NCBI RefSeq assembly: GCF_017591425.1
Contig: NW_024466512.1
Span: 22,373,501 to 22,437,500 of the forward strand
Reading direction: 5' to 3'
Length of the DNA stretch: 64,000 bases
Origin: Ochotona curzoniae
Taxonomy: Eukaryota; Chordata; Mammalia; Lagomorpha; Ochotonidae
Positions 51,345-61,770 of this stretch are shown one piece after another; the first letter of the stretch is position 1; each line of letters starts with the position of its first letter. The notes below the pieces were generated by a model. It searched no databases. It was not told the DNA's origin and saw only the letters and a program-made list of their open reading frames with translations. A program made the translations under genes and the position numbers.

Positions 51345-51445
51345 GGAGTGGAAGCGTATTTACACGCTTAATAACACGCTTACAACCAGTGGTTCTCAGT
51401 GGCTAGGTTTTGAATACAGATATAATAGAATTTTACAGGCCACAT
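51345..51445. promoter_or_regulatory. Candidate conserved noncoding element with hairpin
   Basis: AAGCGT (51352-51357) pairs with ACGCTT, and ACACGCTTA occurs twice (51362-51370 and 51374-51382), so alternative small hairpins are possible. 'GGTTTTGAATACAGATATAA' and 'TAGAATTTTACAGG' follow. Confidence 0.5.
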
Positions 51446-52094
51446 AAAAGCTGTCCTTCTCCTGGACCCTGGACTGGGGTGGTTGGGAGGGTGGAGGACA
51501 AGGAATGGAGAGCAGACCTGAGGTGGGGACTTGAGCGGAGATAGGATGGAGATGGGCCAGAGTAGAGGAGGAGAGGAGGGGAGAAGATGGGCCTCAGCTG
51601 GAGCCATATGAAGCTGAGAGGATGGAGGGAGAGCCTAGCTATTTTGTCTCTGCGCCACAGGGCACCTGGAGCTCTGAGAGGTGGACACTCCAGGCTTGGT
51701 AGGTCTCCATGATGCCTGTGTCCCTCCATCCCCAAAGTTGACCGCTGCTCTCCAACCTCAGCCCGAGCAAAGCCTCTCCAAAGACATCCGATTGGACCAG
51801 CTCCCTCTGCTGTGGTCCAGCTTTCCAGCTCTTGCTCATCCCAGTCCGTGCCCTGGAGTGGATAGGACACTGGGCTTCTCTCACACCGACAGGGCTGGGT
51901 CTGGCTTACCAGACCTAGGACACGCCGCCTGGAGAAGATCTGGCTCTCTGTGGTGGTGACTCTGTGCCTTTCCCTCCTCAGGAGCTCTTGGTGACCTCAC
52001 CTGAGCCCTGCTTGCAAAGGGACAGGTATTTCTTGTTTCCAACAAAGGAGAACCTATTTCCAGAAACTGTATTGAGAGAAGATGGAAGTATTGG
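51446..52094. other. Unique DNA, no feature seen
   Basis: GA-rich then mixed single-copy sequence. Confidence 0.4.
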
Positions 52095-52335
52095 GTTAAT
52101 CTATTTTTGAAAGCTTTTTATTCTGGACAATTCCAAATATATGCATATATATATATATATTTTAAAGCCTCCATAGATTTATCACCCAGCTTCAACAATT
52201 GTCAACATGTGGTTAATCATGTTTCATGTAGCCCCCTACTTGCCCTTTTAGGATTATATGGAAACAGATCATAGGCATCAAGTCAGTTCATGCACAAGCA
52301 CTTCAACACACAGTTCTAAGATGGGAGGACTCTGG

Positions 52336-52660
52336 AACGGGCATTTGGCCTACAGGTTGAGAGCCAGCTTGAGATGCTCACCTCCCACATCAGCGTGCCT
52401 GGGTTGATATTCTGGCTTCACCTTGGGCTCCAGCTTCCTGTTGACGTGCACCATGGAAAGGCAGGAGGCGATGGCTCCAGTGGTTAAGCCGTCGCCACAT
52501 CCGTGTAGAAAACCCAGACTGTTTTGCTGGGTCATGGCTTCCTTGTGGCTCAGTCCTGGCTGTTGTAGCCACTCCGGGAATGAACCAGCAGATGGGAGAT
52601 TCATCTCTCTCTGTATTTCAAATGAAATCAATCACTCTAACTCTTTTTAAAAAAGTGAAA
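52336..52660 (+). repeat. C-SINE, old copy, sense
   Basis: 'GGGCATTTGGCCTACAGGTT' head, 'CTGGCTGTTGTAGCCACTCC', 'GGGAATGAACCAGCAGATGG' and an A-rich tail after 'CTTTTTAAAAAAGTG'. Inserted in the old L1-type repeat. Confidence 0.8.
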
Positions 52661-53416
52661 AATATCCATTATAACCACAATATGATCCCCTCATCTAATA
52701 AAAATTATATCACCTAATATCCATGTGGAATCGAAACCTCCCTATATTAGGCTCTCTAATCAAGGTTCATTGTTATGCATGGTTGATGTGAGTCTGAAGT
52801 TTCCTTTGTCCCATTTACATTTGCTTTTTTGTTGTTGCACTTCATGGAAGGAACTGTTGTCCTGTGGCATCTTCTTCAGTTTGAATTTTGGCCGCTGCGC
52901 CCCTGTGGTGTCCTTCAGTGTGACTCTCTGTCCTTTTAAATCGATAGATTCTAGAGCTATATGGCTTTGGGTTTGGTTTGTTGGCAGGAACGTTTTACGG
53001 GTAGTGTGAGCTGTACCACATCAGGTGCAGCTCTCACTGTCTTTCCTTGTATAGTCTTAAGATTAGCCGAGGGTCCAGTTGTTATCTGCCTGCTCTGCTC
53101 TTTATAAAGTTCCCATCAGCTTTTCCTCCACATCAGCTTTTCACCTAATGGTTGGAACAGCCGTTTATGATCATTGACTAGATCCACTTTCATTGATTGG
53201 GTTTGCATTAAATGTCTTTTCTCCAAATTTTTATTTAGAAAAAAAAATTTTAATCCACAGAAACATTCGCTGCTTCAGTGCACATTCAAAACAAACCCTG
53301 CCGTCAATTCATGAGTTGGTAACCGTTTCCCACGATTTGCTTTCTCTTTCCAAAATGTTCCTGTGTTACTTTGCTGATAAAACGTTTCACCCCTAACTAT
53401 GTCAATGTTGTCTATT

Positions 53417-53779
53417 AAGAATAAAGATGCCAGGCCTGGCGTGGTAGCCGAGTGGCTGAAGCCCTCGCCTTGCATGTGCCAGGATCCCACGTAGGTGCCA
53501 ACTTGTGTCGTGACAGTCCTGCTTCCCTTCCAGCTCCCTGCTTGTGGCCTGGGAAAGCAGTCCAGAACAACCCAAACCCTTGGGACCCTGCATCTGTGTG
53601 GGAGACCTAGAAGAAGCTCCTGGCTCCTAGTCTCAGATTGGCTCAGCTCTAGCCATTGTGACCACTTGGGAAGTGAACCATCGGACAGAAAATCTTCCTC
53701 TCTGTCTCTTCTCCTCTCTGTATATCTGATTTTCCAATTAAAAAAAATCTTTAAAAAATTTAAAAAGAATAAAGTTGCC
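53417..53779 (+). repeat. C-SINE, young, full length, sense, with target-site duplications
   Basis: SINE from 'AGGCCTGGCGTGGTAGCCGA' to 'TTAAAAAAAATCTTTAAAAA', bracketed by AAGAATAAAGATGCC (53417-53431) and AAGAATAAAGTTGCC (53765-53779), 14 of 15 identical. Confidence 0.95.
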
Positions 53780-54204
53780 CAGTGATCACTTTCAGAACTT
53801 CACATCAACCTAACACAGAGTCCACATAATCATTTTAAAAATGTCTACCATGAATTTGGAAGATTGGGAAAATCCCGACAGATGTCCTTAGTTTAAATCT
53901 GACATGTCCTCACAATTAAATTCAGCTTAAGCATTGGGGCAGAAATGCCACCTGGATGGTGTGTCTTGCCTCATACTGGACACATAATGACGGTTTCGGC
54001 TGTGATATGTGATAGCAAGTTTGAATTTGTCATCATCTAGATCTCTTCATTGTAAAGGTACCTTCTCCCTGTCAGAGTAATGCATTATCTGGGGAGTGGG
54101 GTGAATTTTGACGCTGTGGAATATTATGCATTTTTTTAAATCCAGGTTTTGTTTTCTAAGCATCTATTGTTAATCTTACCTCGATCAATTAAGAATGCAA
54201 TGGT

Positions 54205-54492
54205 AAGGCCAGCACAAAGCAAGCACCAGCATGGTGGTGGCTCGTGTCTGGCTGCTCCACTTCTCTTCCAACTCTCTGCTTGTGGCCTCAGAGGGCAGAG
54301 GAGGATGGCCCAAAGCCTTGGGACTCTGCACCTGCGTGGGAGACCTGGAAGAAGTTCCTGACTTCAGATTAGTTCAGCTGTGGCCGTTGTGGCCACTTGG
54401 AGATTAAGCCAGTGGATGGAAGATCTTTCTGTTTCTCCTTCTCTCTGTAAGCCTGCCTTTCCAATAAAAATAAATAAATATATTTTTTAAAT
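54205..54492 (+). repeat. C-SINE, sense, head shortened
   Basis: 'GGCCAGCACAAAGCAAGCAC' passes quickly to 'CTGGCTGCTCCACTTCTCTT'; most of the tRNA head is missing. Ends 'CCAATAAAAATAAATAAATA'. Confidence 0.87.
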
Positions 54493-54591
54493 GAATAATA
54501 CAGTGATGAACAGTGAATTTTCTAATTCTGTAATTGCTTTCAGTTTTACTAATAGTTAGTCTTCTGTAATGGTCCTAATTAAAAGAAAAGA

Positions 54592-54912
54592 TTTTTTTAT
54601 TTATTTAAAGTTTATTTATTTACTTCGAAAATTTATTTATTTGAAAGTGTTGCAGAGAAGGAGAGATAGAGAATCTTCCATCATTGGTTTGTTCCCCGGA
54701 TGGCTGCAATGGCCAAGGGTTAACCATGCTGAGACAAGGAGTTAGGAGCTTCATCTGGGTCTCCCGTGCAGCCAGCCTCTCTGATCTTCTTTCCAGGCCA
54801 TTAGCAGGGATCTGGATTGGACATGGAACAACCAAGACCTAAACCGGCACCCATAAAGGACACTTGTGTCACAGGGAGCAGCTTAACTTGCTATGCCACA
54901 ACATGGCCTCCC
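54592..54912 (-). repeat. C-SINE, old copy, antisense, with duplicated tail
   Basis: Begins with two T/A-rich TTTATTTATTT stretches, then 'GAGAATCTTCCATCATTGG', 'GGCCATTAGCAGGGATCTGG' and an inverted head ending 'CACAACATGGCC'. Confidence 0.85.
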
Positions 54913-55079
54913 GTGGTGTTTATTTTTAACAAAAAAAATCTGTTCTCATTTAGGCAGATTTGTTAAGAAGAGGGAGGCGTTAGAACAGCTCTGGATGCAG
55001 CCACCGGGAATCTACCCTCCGGGTACAGCCCCAGGGTACAGACACCCATTGTAGCCTCCCCGGGTCCATCTGTCAATAT

Positions 55080-55110
55080 ATGGAGTCTTCAAAAAGTTCG
55101 TGGAAAGTGT
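55080..55110. mobile_element. Possible DNA-transposon (mariner-type) end
   Basis: 'GGAGTCTTCAAAAAGTTCGT' followed by GGAAA, beside TATA, resembles the terminal wording of a mammalian mariner-like relic. No matching inverted terminus was located. Confidence 0.28.
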
Positions 55111-55159
55111 ATTTTTTGAATATGTATGCATTGCTTTCAAGATTCAAAAAAGCAGATTT

Positions 55160-55240
55160 TTATTAAAGTTTATTTTCATTCACTGAATGGCAGAGCAAGA
55201 AGGAAAATGAGAAACAGAGGGGTCTTCCATCTTCTGGCTC
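55160..55240 (-). repeat. C-SINE 3' fragment, old, antisense
   Basis: 'GTTTATTTTCATTCACTGAA' then 'TGGCAGAGCAAGAAGG' and 'GGTCTTCCATCTTCTGGC', interrupted by the next insertion. Confidence 0.65.
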
Positions 55241-55616
55241 ACTTTTTTTTTTTTAAGATTTATTTATTTTTATTACAAAGTCAGATATACAGAGAGGAAG
55301 AGAGATAGAGAGGAAGATTTTCCATCCAGTGATTCACTCCCCAAGTGAGCACAACGGCCGATGCTATGCTGATCCGAAGCCAGGATCCAGGAGCTTCTTC
55401 CAGGTCTCCCACATGGGTGCAGGGTCCCAACGCTTTGGGCCGTCTTCGACTGCTTTCCCAAGCCACAAGCAGGGAGCAGGATGGGAAGTGGAGCTGCCGG
55501 GATTAGAACTAGTGCCCATATGGGATCCTGGCGCATTCAAGGCGAGGACTTCAGCCGCTAGGCCACACCGCCGGGCCCAAAATAAATAAATCTTAAACAA
55601 ACAAACAAACAAACAA
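55241..55616 (-). repeat. Composite SINE insertion: antisense full copy plus sense tail
   Basis: 55244-55578 is a young full antisense SINE ending 'CACCGCCGGGCCC'. It is followed directly by a second, sense-oriented tail AAATAAATAAATCTT with (AAAC)n (55579-55616). CTGGCTC on both sides (55234-55240, 55617-55623) suggests a single insertion with inverted tails. Confidence 0.85.
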
Positions 55617-56494
55617 CTGGCTCTGGGGAATCCAGTTGTGTGAGCAGAGAAAGGACTTCCCCAAGATGTTGGACAAATACCCCAAGTGGTAGTTGCCATG
55701 GAAATGAACTCACTAATCCTCCAAAGGATGAACACAGAAAGACTGAGAGATACAGCTCCATGCTCAAGGGCAAGACCTTGGCCCAGGACATGCTTGCCAG
55801 AGTTGAAGTGGAAGGCCAAGAAGGCCCCACTGCCAAGTCCGATGAGCCCCTTATTAACAGGTGTGGAGGGACAATGGCATCCGTATGCCACAGCTTGCAT
55901 GCCTGTTCTTGTCTAATTAAGCTGAGGCCAGGGCACCAAATCACAAGATCCTGACTCAGCTTGGGAAGTGGGGACCAAAGACTCACTCCACTTCCTGCTG
56001 TCTTGTTCTCCAACCACCTGCCCCAAGCCGGGGCATGTCCCAATCTCTCCATGTTACACACTGTGTTTGAGAAAGACACCACAGATGCATTGGGAGTGCT
56101 AGGTAGTTCTGAGCCCCAGAGGACTCAGCCCTTCTAGCCTGGGCTTTGCCTTCTGTGCACCATGAAGGAAGGCTGCATGCCCTTTCATCTTGTCACCCCC
56201 AGACTTGCCAAAGGCCAAACGTCAAATGCTTATGATGAGCATGGATCGAAACCACACGAGGACTGCAAGTGAGAAAAATACAAAGTGTAGTTCCAGCCGA
56301 GCCTTGTCTTGGTGCTCCCGGGCTGGGCTGGGGACACTGACAAGCGGCTGTGAGCCAATGCCCTTGCACAATCAAAGCAGAAAGAGCTCCCTTGGCAACA
56401 GCCGAGCCGTGCCAGAGGTTCCTGCCTAGCTGCACGTAGTCTCCTGCGGCAGCATCTCCCCAGTCAGTTGATGGTTGCTAACCCTCCATGTTAG
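55617..56494. other. Unique DNA, no gene supported
   Basis: The frame 55640-55954 (104 codons, charged, Lys/Arg/Glu-rich) is the most protein-like in this stretch, but I cannot place it in a family, and neighbouring frames are interrupted. A decayed processed pseudogene is possible. Confidence 0.35.
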
Positions 56495-56709
56495 CTAGCC
56501 TTTTTTTTTTTTAATCAGTAAGTAATATCCCACTTCATCCCAGTAATGCTTTTGCTCATAAATTCTTGTCTGATACTAAGATTGCTGGCTTGGCGTCCTT
56601 TGAGTTAATATTTGCCTAGCATATCTTGTTCTGCATCTTCATTTCCAGACGTTCTGTGACTTTATGGTTTATGCAAGTCTTTTGTAAACAGATCAGATCT
56701 GAATTGTTG

Positions 56710-56997
56710 AAATATATTAGTTTATTTATCTGAAAGGCAGAGTGGCAGAGAGAAAGGGAGAGACAAAGAGACAGAACTCTTCCATCCAGTGGTTTACTCC
56801 CCAAATGCCCACAGCAATCAGAGCGTGGCCAGGAGCCTGGACCTTCAGCTGGTTCTCCCATGTGGGTGACAGGAGCCCATCTGCTGCCCTTTCCAGGGCC
56901 TTAGCAGGAAGCTGGATCAGAAGCAGAGTAGCTGGGACTTAAATCAGCACTTCCACAAGAGACGTAGCCATTCCATTGCACCGCAATGCCTGTCCCT
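56710..56997 (-). repeat. C-SINE, old copy, antisense
   Basis: 'TTTATTTATCTGAAAGGCAG', 'CTCTTCCATCCAGTGGTTTA', 'CTCCCATGTGGGTGACAGG' and an inverted head, ending 'CGCAATGCCTGTCCC'. Confidence 0.87.
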
Positions 56998-57122
56998 GGA
57001 TCTGAAGTTTTTAAAAATTCAATTCTAAGTTTCCCTTCCCTGGGAAAATCTGCATTTTGTGATCAAGACATTTGGATTTCTGTCATCTTTTTTGTGGTTT
57101 TTTTTTTTTTTGCTTGATTTAA

Positions 57123-57443
57123 CTTTTTTTTTTAAATTATTGAATTTTATTGGAAAGGCAGACTTACAGAGAGACAGAAAGATTTTCCAACTGCTGATTT
57201 ACTCGCCAAGGAACCACAACAGCCCAAGTTGAGCCAATCCAAAGCCAGGAGCCAGGAGCTTCTGCTGGGTCCCCCACATGGGTACAGGGTCCTAAGGCTT
57301 TGGACAATCCTCTGATGTTTTCTCAGGCCACAGATAGGGAGCTGGATGGGAAATAGAGTAACTGGGACATGAACCAGAGTCCAAATAGGATCCTGATGCT
57401 TGAAGGGCGAGGATTAGCCAATTGAGCCATTGCGCTGAGCCCC
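57123..57443 (-). repeat. C-SINE, antisense
   Basis: T-run, 'GGAAAGGCAGACTTACAGAG', 'AAAGCCAGGAGCCAGGAGCT' and 'GGGAGCTGGATGGGAAATAG', ending 'GCGCTGAGCCCC'. Confidence 0.92.
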
Positions 57444-57812
57444 ATTTGGCAATTTTTAGTGTTCTGCCCTATTCAATTTTATTCTGCTTTTCCAGCCATG
57501 ATTTTTCTTTTGCTTTGCCTGGCTGCTTCTATCCTCTTTTCTGCCTTCCATGGCATTGATGATGCTTACTCTGTTCTGCATTTTATATTCTTGTTTAGTG
57601 GTTAGAAGTCAAACACTATTTTTGAAGAAATAAGAGGTAAATTTAGCTTTTCTTAAACATGCATACACTTTTAAAGGCTAAAGTCAATGTTTCAATTGTC
57701 AATAGAAGTATCTAGAATACAAACCATTTCATTCATGTTATTTATTAATTTTTTATGCCATCATATCTGTTTGCATTTTCGAAATAATTGAATCATTCTT
57801 ATTTATATTTTT

Positions 57813-58080
57813 AAACCTTTTTTCTTTGTTTTTGAAAGGCAGAGTTAAGGAAAAAGGGGCAAAGATAATAGAGCGCTTCTGTCTGCTGTTTTATTCCCCA
57901 AATCGGCCCTATGGCCAGAGATGGGTTGATCCAAAGCCAAGAACCTGGAACTTTTGAGTTGCCTCCACTGCTATCCCAGGTCATTAGCAGGGAAGTGGGT
58001 CAAAGATGGAGCAGCCGAGACTCGAACCAGTACCCATATAGGGTGTGTGTGCGTATCTTACTAATTTGTCTAACAGCCCA
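57813..58080 (-). repeat. C-SINE, old copy with internal deletion, antisense
   Basis: 'TTTTTGAAAGGCAGAGTTAA', 'TTCTGTCTGCTGTTTTATTC', 'CCAAAGCCAAGAACCTGGAA' then a jump to 'TTGCCTCCACTGCTATCCC', so the middle 'GGTCTCCCATG' part is missing. Confidence 0.82.
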
Positions 58081-58148
58081 GTATTTCTCTTGGGTTCAAT
58101 TTCCTTTTTGCTTAAGGATGGATATCTTTTAGAAATCTTGTAGCAAAG

Positions 58149-58513
58149 ATCTGTGAGTAGGGCCCAGTGCAGTAGCCTAGTGGCTAAAGTCCTCGCCTTA
58201 AATGCAACGGGATCCCATGTAGGTGCCGGTTCTAATTCTGGCCACCCTGCTTCCCATCCAACTCCCTGCTTGTGGCCTAGGAAAGCAGTCGAGGATGGCC
58301 CAAAGCCTTGGGACCCTGCACCCACATGGGAGACCCAGAGGAGGCTCCAGGCTCCTGGCTCCTGGCTTCGGATCGGCTCAGCTCCGGCCATTGCAGCTGT
58401 TGTGACCACTTAGGGAGTGAACCAACAAGCAAAAGCTCTTTCTGTCTCTCCTCCTCTCTATAAATCTCACTTTCCAATAAAAATAAATAAATCTTAAAAA
58501 AAAAATCTGTGTG
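58149..58513 (+). repeat. C-SINE, young, full length, sense
   Basis: 'GGGCCCAGTGCAGTAGCCTA' head, 'CCATCCAACTCCCTGCTTGT', 'GGGAGTGAACCAACAAGC' and tail AAATAAATAAATCTTAAAA. ATCTGTG on both sides (58149 and 58506) is a probable short duplication. It contains a duplicated CTCCTGG word. Confidence 0.94.
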
Positions 58514-59119
58514 AAGTAAATTCTAATTTGTACATTAAATTGCATTCATTTAACTTTTTCTGTTGAGTAAATTGGATGCAGGCCTTTAAGTGGATAAGGA
58601 TTTTTTTCCCAGCATTTCAAGGCTGTAATATACCTTACAGTTTCATCATGGCTCCACTCCAGATGGCTGGAGTCATGAGCCGGAGTTGAGGACTGGGCTT
58701 GGATATTTGGGATGTATGAGGCATGTGGGCCTCCAATTCCTCAAAGAAGATTCCTTGTTCACTTTGAGGGCCACAAAGATGACAGGGCTCTCTAAGGAGT
58801 TCCTATCAGGAAATGGAGCTCCGTGGGTTCTCTTACATGAAGGGATCCCTCTGTGGCTGCTAACGTTCCGACCCGTGCCCAGCCCTGGCTGCCCAGCACG
58901 CAGAGGCCTGGGGCCTGTGTGCTTCTACGTCCCTGTCCAGTTCCTGCCCTGCTCTCTCTAAGGACTATGCCACATCAAGTTTCCTTTCCATTCCTGGCCT
59001 TGGGTGGTTTCATTTGTTGTTCCACAATACAGCTTCATGGTTTCCAGGGGCTGTCTTTCATATATTTTTTTCAATTTATTGTATATGATTAAGATAAGGT
59101 TCCCATTACCAGGAGGCGT
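58514..59119. other. AT-rich then mixed DNA, probable L1 remnant at left
   Basis: 58514-58650 looks like more antisense L1; the rest is unique and featureless. Confidence 0.35.
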
Positions 59120-59215
59120 TATCATTCCACATCAGCTCAGTCGGCCAAGTTTTGTGTTTATGACCCAACCAATCTCTCCCACTAGGTTATGAACTCCTGC
59201 AAGGACACAGCCTTT
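59120..59215 (+). repeat. L2 3' fragment, sense
   Basis: 'CTCCCACTAGGTTATGAACT' then 'CCTGCAAGGACACAGCC' matches the L2 'CCCACTAGAATGTAAGCTCC ATGAGGGCAGGGAC' segment. Confidence 0.7.
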
Positions 59216-59259
59216 TTTCCTTTCCTTCTTCTTTCTTTCTCTCTTATTTCTTTCTTCTT

Positions 59260-59382
59260 CATATTTTAGAAAAAGTCATCCATCTATTTGAAAATTGGAG
59301 TTAAAGAGAGAGCGATCTTCCATCCACGGTTCACTCCCCAGATGGCCGTGCAGCAGGGCTGGGCCAGGCACCCAGGCTACCA
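59260..59382 (-). repeat. C-SINE 3' fragment, antisense
   Basis: 'CATCTATTTGAAAATTGGAG', 'GCGATCTTCCATCCACGG' and 'TCACTCCCCAGATGGCC', then lost. Confidence 0.72.
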
Positions 59383-59479
59383 CCAGAGAGGTGGATTAAT
59401 TGTATTTTCCCTCTCCTTCGTTGGCTCCTTTGTTCTTAGCAGAAAATTCCAAAAGTCAACTTGACCTACATGGTATGGA

Positions 59480-59670
59480 CTTGTATCCACTGCTCTTTGT
59501 TGTGTTCCACTCCTGTTGGCCCATCTGTTTCTGCCCCAGGGCCTTTGCATACACTATTTTCTGTACTTACAATCCTTAGTGCCTATTCCACTCTGCCTGC
59601 CTCACTGCTCATCCTGTGCTGGCGGATTAACCTCCTTGAGGTAGTCTTGCATGATTTTCTCCCATTGCAT
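59480..59670 (+). repeat. L2 fragment, sense
   Basis: 'TGCCCCAGGGCCTTTGCATA' then 'CACTCTGCCTGCCTCACTG' and 'CCTCCTTGAGGTAGTCTTGC' match the L2 'CTCAGGGCCTTTGCACTTGC' region in order. Confidence 0.78.
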
Positions 59671-59711
59671 TTTAAAATGTATATTTACTTTGTACACATA
59701 GTGAGAGTGAC

Positions 59712-60000
59712 TTTATTTACTTGAAAGATAGAGTGATAAACAGAGAAAGGGCTAGACAGGAAAGGAGACTTTCTAGCCACTGGTTTACTCCCCCCCGACA
59801 ACACCAGCCCCAGCTGAAGCCAGGAGCCTAGAACTCCATTCAGGCCATCCACATGGATGGCAAGGCTCCAGCACTTGGGCCATCTTCCGTTGCTTTCCTG
59901 GGTGGATTAGCAGGGAGCTGGGTCTGAAGAGGAATAGCTGGACTTGAACGTGCACTCAACACGGGAAGCCAGTGTCAGAGGCAGTGACTTCACCACGGAG
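59712..60000 (-). repeat. C-SINE, old copy, antisense
   Basis: 'ATTTACTTGAAAGATAGAGT', 'TTTCTAGCCACTGGTTTACT', 'GAAGCCAGGAGCCTAGAACT' and 'AGCAGGGAGCTGGGTCTG', with a diverged inverted head. Confidence 0.85.
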
Positions 60001-60547
60001 CCTGGGGAGCAGAGTGTTGTGCCCCTCCTCACCGTGGGGACAGCAGGGCAGGGGACAGAGAGCATCCCAGTGTCAGCTGGGGACCCAAGGGAGGCTCTCC
60101 TGGAAAACCAGTGCACGAGGGAGCCAGTGGGCAGGGTTCTGATAGACAGACAGGGGCCTGAGGGTGTGAGTAAGGCTCCCCGAGGAGGCATGAGAAAGGA
60201 AATAGGGATGGATGGGACAGGAGGGAGTGCAGGTTCAACACAGGATGAATCTGACTCACGTCCTTTTGGCCCCGGGCCCGGACCTCAGTAGTCCTGAGTG
60301 GACAGAAACCCGGAGGAGGTGGGGAGCCTGATGGAGCTCTCCTGGCCCTGCAGCGGGCAGAACTGACGCTTGCATGCTTAATTCATTCAGGATGAAGGTG
60401 AAACGCAGAAATGGGAGGCTTTGGCAGCTGAGCTGCCTATTTTGCGGTTTGAAAGCATAGATTTGCTGTTTTTTTCTCTTTCTCTTTATCATTAAGATTT
60501 AAAAATTCCAATTGGATGCAATTGGAATCAAAAGTCAGGGTTGACAG
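60001..60547. other. Unique DNA, no feature seen
   Basis: G-rich then AT-rich single-copy sequence. 'AAATTCCAATTGGATGCAAT' then TGGAATC near 60505-60531 forms a small imperfect inverted repeat. Confidence 0.35.
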
Positions 60548-60830
60548 CTAGTGTCAGCCTGGTGGCTAAGGTGGTCAGTTGGTCAGTCATGTCCTCTGTT
60601 GGAATACTTGAAATCCACTCCCAGTTCCTGGTCCAGACTGCAGCTTCTGGCTACCTGCAGACCCAGGCAGAAGTAACAGCTCAAATAGTTGGGTTCCAGT
60701 CATCTATATAACCTGCTTCCTGGTTTGAGCCTGGCCCAGCCCCTGCTGCTATGGGCTTTGGAAGTTCCCTCAACAAGAAAGGGCATGTTCTCTCTTTCCA
60801 CCTCTCAGATGCCTTAATGAGAGAATGAAT
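60548..60830 (+). repeat. C-SINE, old copy, sense
   Basis: 'GTGTCAGCCTGGTGGCTAAG' head, 'TTGAAATCCACTCCCAGTTC', 'CCTGGTTTGAGCCTGGCCCA' and 'TCTCTTTCCACCTCTCAGAT'. Highly diverged. Confidence 0.65.
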
Positions 60831-61159
60831 GAAGGAAATGGTACTGAGCTAAAGGAAGGCTTGTGGTGACTGCCCTGAGGTCCAGAGGAGGTGTGGGAGC
60901 TGGGACCACCAGGTCCAGCACGATGCCAGCTTCCTCCGGCACCCACATGGGCCTTCCCCCAACTCCATGAGTCCTTCCAAGAACACCTAGCCCATTCCTT
61001 GGGAGGCAGGCTCACCTCTCTGCTGAATAGTCAGTTAGTCTTGCAGGGACACTTCCCTGATAGCTGGAAACAATTTTCCAACTTCCAAACCTTTCTCCAT
61101 CCCTGGCTTACTTGCCTGATTGATTTGTTCGCTGATGGGACAAGTGCTAGCAATAATGT
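60831..61159. other. Unique DNA, no feature seen
   Basis: Nothing recognised. Confidence 0.35.
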
Positions 61160-61390
61160 GGCATAGTGTGCAAAGCATTGAGTTTGAACTAAAGCCTGGC
61201 TCCATCATGTGGATCTGGTGTCTGCGAAATCTTGAGAAATTTGGGGAACTTCAGTAAGCTTTGGCTGTCTGCTCTACAGCATGGGGATAATAATATTTTT
61301 CTTCACGTAATCATTGACACAGGTGTGGAAATGTTTAGCATGTGCCTGGCACTAAGCAGGCAACCAATGTTTTAGTTATAATGGATATTA
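61160..61390 (+). repeat. MIR SINE, sense
   Basis: 'GAGTTTGAACTAAAGCCTGG', 'TTGAGAAATTTGGGGAACTT', 'AGCATGGGGATAATAATATT' and 'AGCATGTGCCTGGCACTAAG' in full MIR order. Confidence 0.88.
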
Positions 61391-61539
61391 TGAAAAGCAC
61401 TTTGAGCTCACCTGGCTCACTGCCTGCAGCTGCCCGTCAGCCTTCTGTGAGATGGACTGACTGGCACCCATGGCTCATCAGGTGTTCATGGTCAGGATGC
61501 TGTGTGCATGCCTGTTCCCCTTGTTGGGATGAATAGCAT

Positions 61540-61770
61540 GTTTATTAAGAGTCATTTGTTTTTAACTCAGTCTGTTTCCGCTAGCTGCATATATGATTCT
61601 TACACAATTTAACTGCATGTTACATCAACCAATAAGGTACGCGTGCAAAAACTAATGTTGCTGTTTGGAAAGACTACAAGAGTAAGTTGCTTAAAATTTG
61701 ATTATCAAATTACATATCAGAGAGACAACTGGAAAACAAGGGAGGCAGCCATAAAAAAGATCTGGAACTC
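61540..61770. promoter_or_regulatory. Weak candidate conserved noncoding element
   Basis: AT-rich block with 'CACAATTTAACTGCATGTTA', 'CCAATAAGGTACGCGTGC' and the near-palindrome ATTTGATTATCAAAT (61696-61710). An old LINE origin cannot be excluded in this repeat-rich end. Confidence 0.32.

Larger units (their letters stand above)
52095..54590. repeat. Ancient L1-type repeat body broken by three SINEs
   Basis: Pieces at 52095-52335, 52661-53430, 53780-54204 and 54493-54590 read in one order. 'TTTATCACCCAGCTTCAACA', 'ATAACCACAATATGATCCCC', 'CACCTAATATCCATGTGG', 'GCCCCTGTGGTGTCCTTCAG', 'TGATCATTGACTAGATCCAC', 'GGGGCAGAAATGCCACC' and 'CTTCATTGTAAAGGTACC' follow the text of a very common old L1-type 3' region. 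Strand of the parent element is uncertain. Confidence 0.7.
56495..58150 (-). repeat. Old L1 fragment, antisense, broken by SINEs
   Basis: 'TCTTGTCTGATACTAAGATT' then 'GCTGGCTTGGCGTCCTTTGA' and 'GCATCTTCATTTCCAGACG' match the inverted L1 ORF2 wording 'GTCTGAGATTAGTATTGC..CTTTTGATTTCCATTTGC'. AT-rich L1-like sequence continues at 56998-57122, 57444-57812 and 58081-58150 between SINEs. Confidence 0.65.

Noticed and set aside
55640..55954. Charged 104-codon frame, possible processed pseudogene
   Set aside because: It looks protein-like but matches no family I can name, lies beside SINE tails, and the neighbouring frames are broken. Noted but not called.
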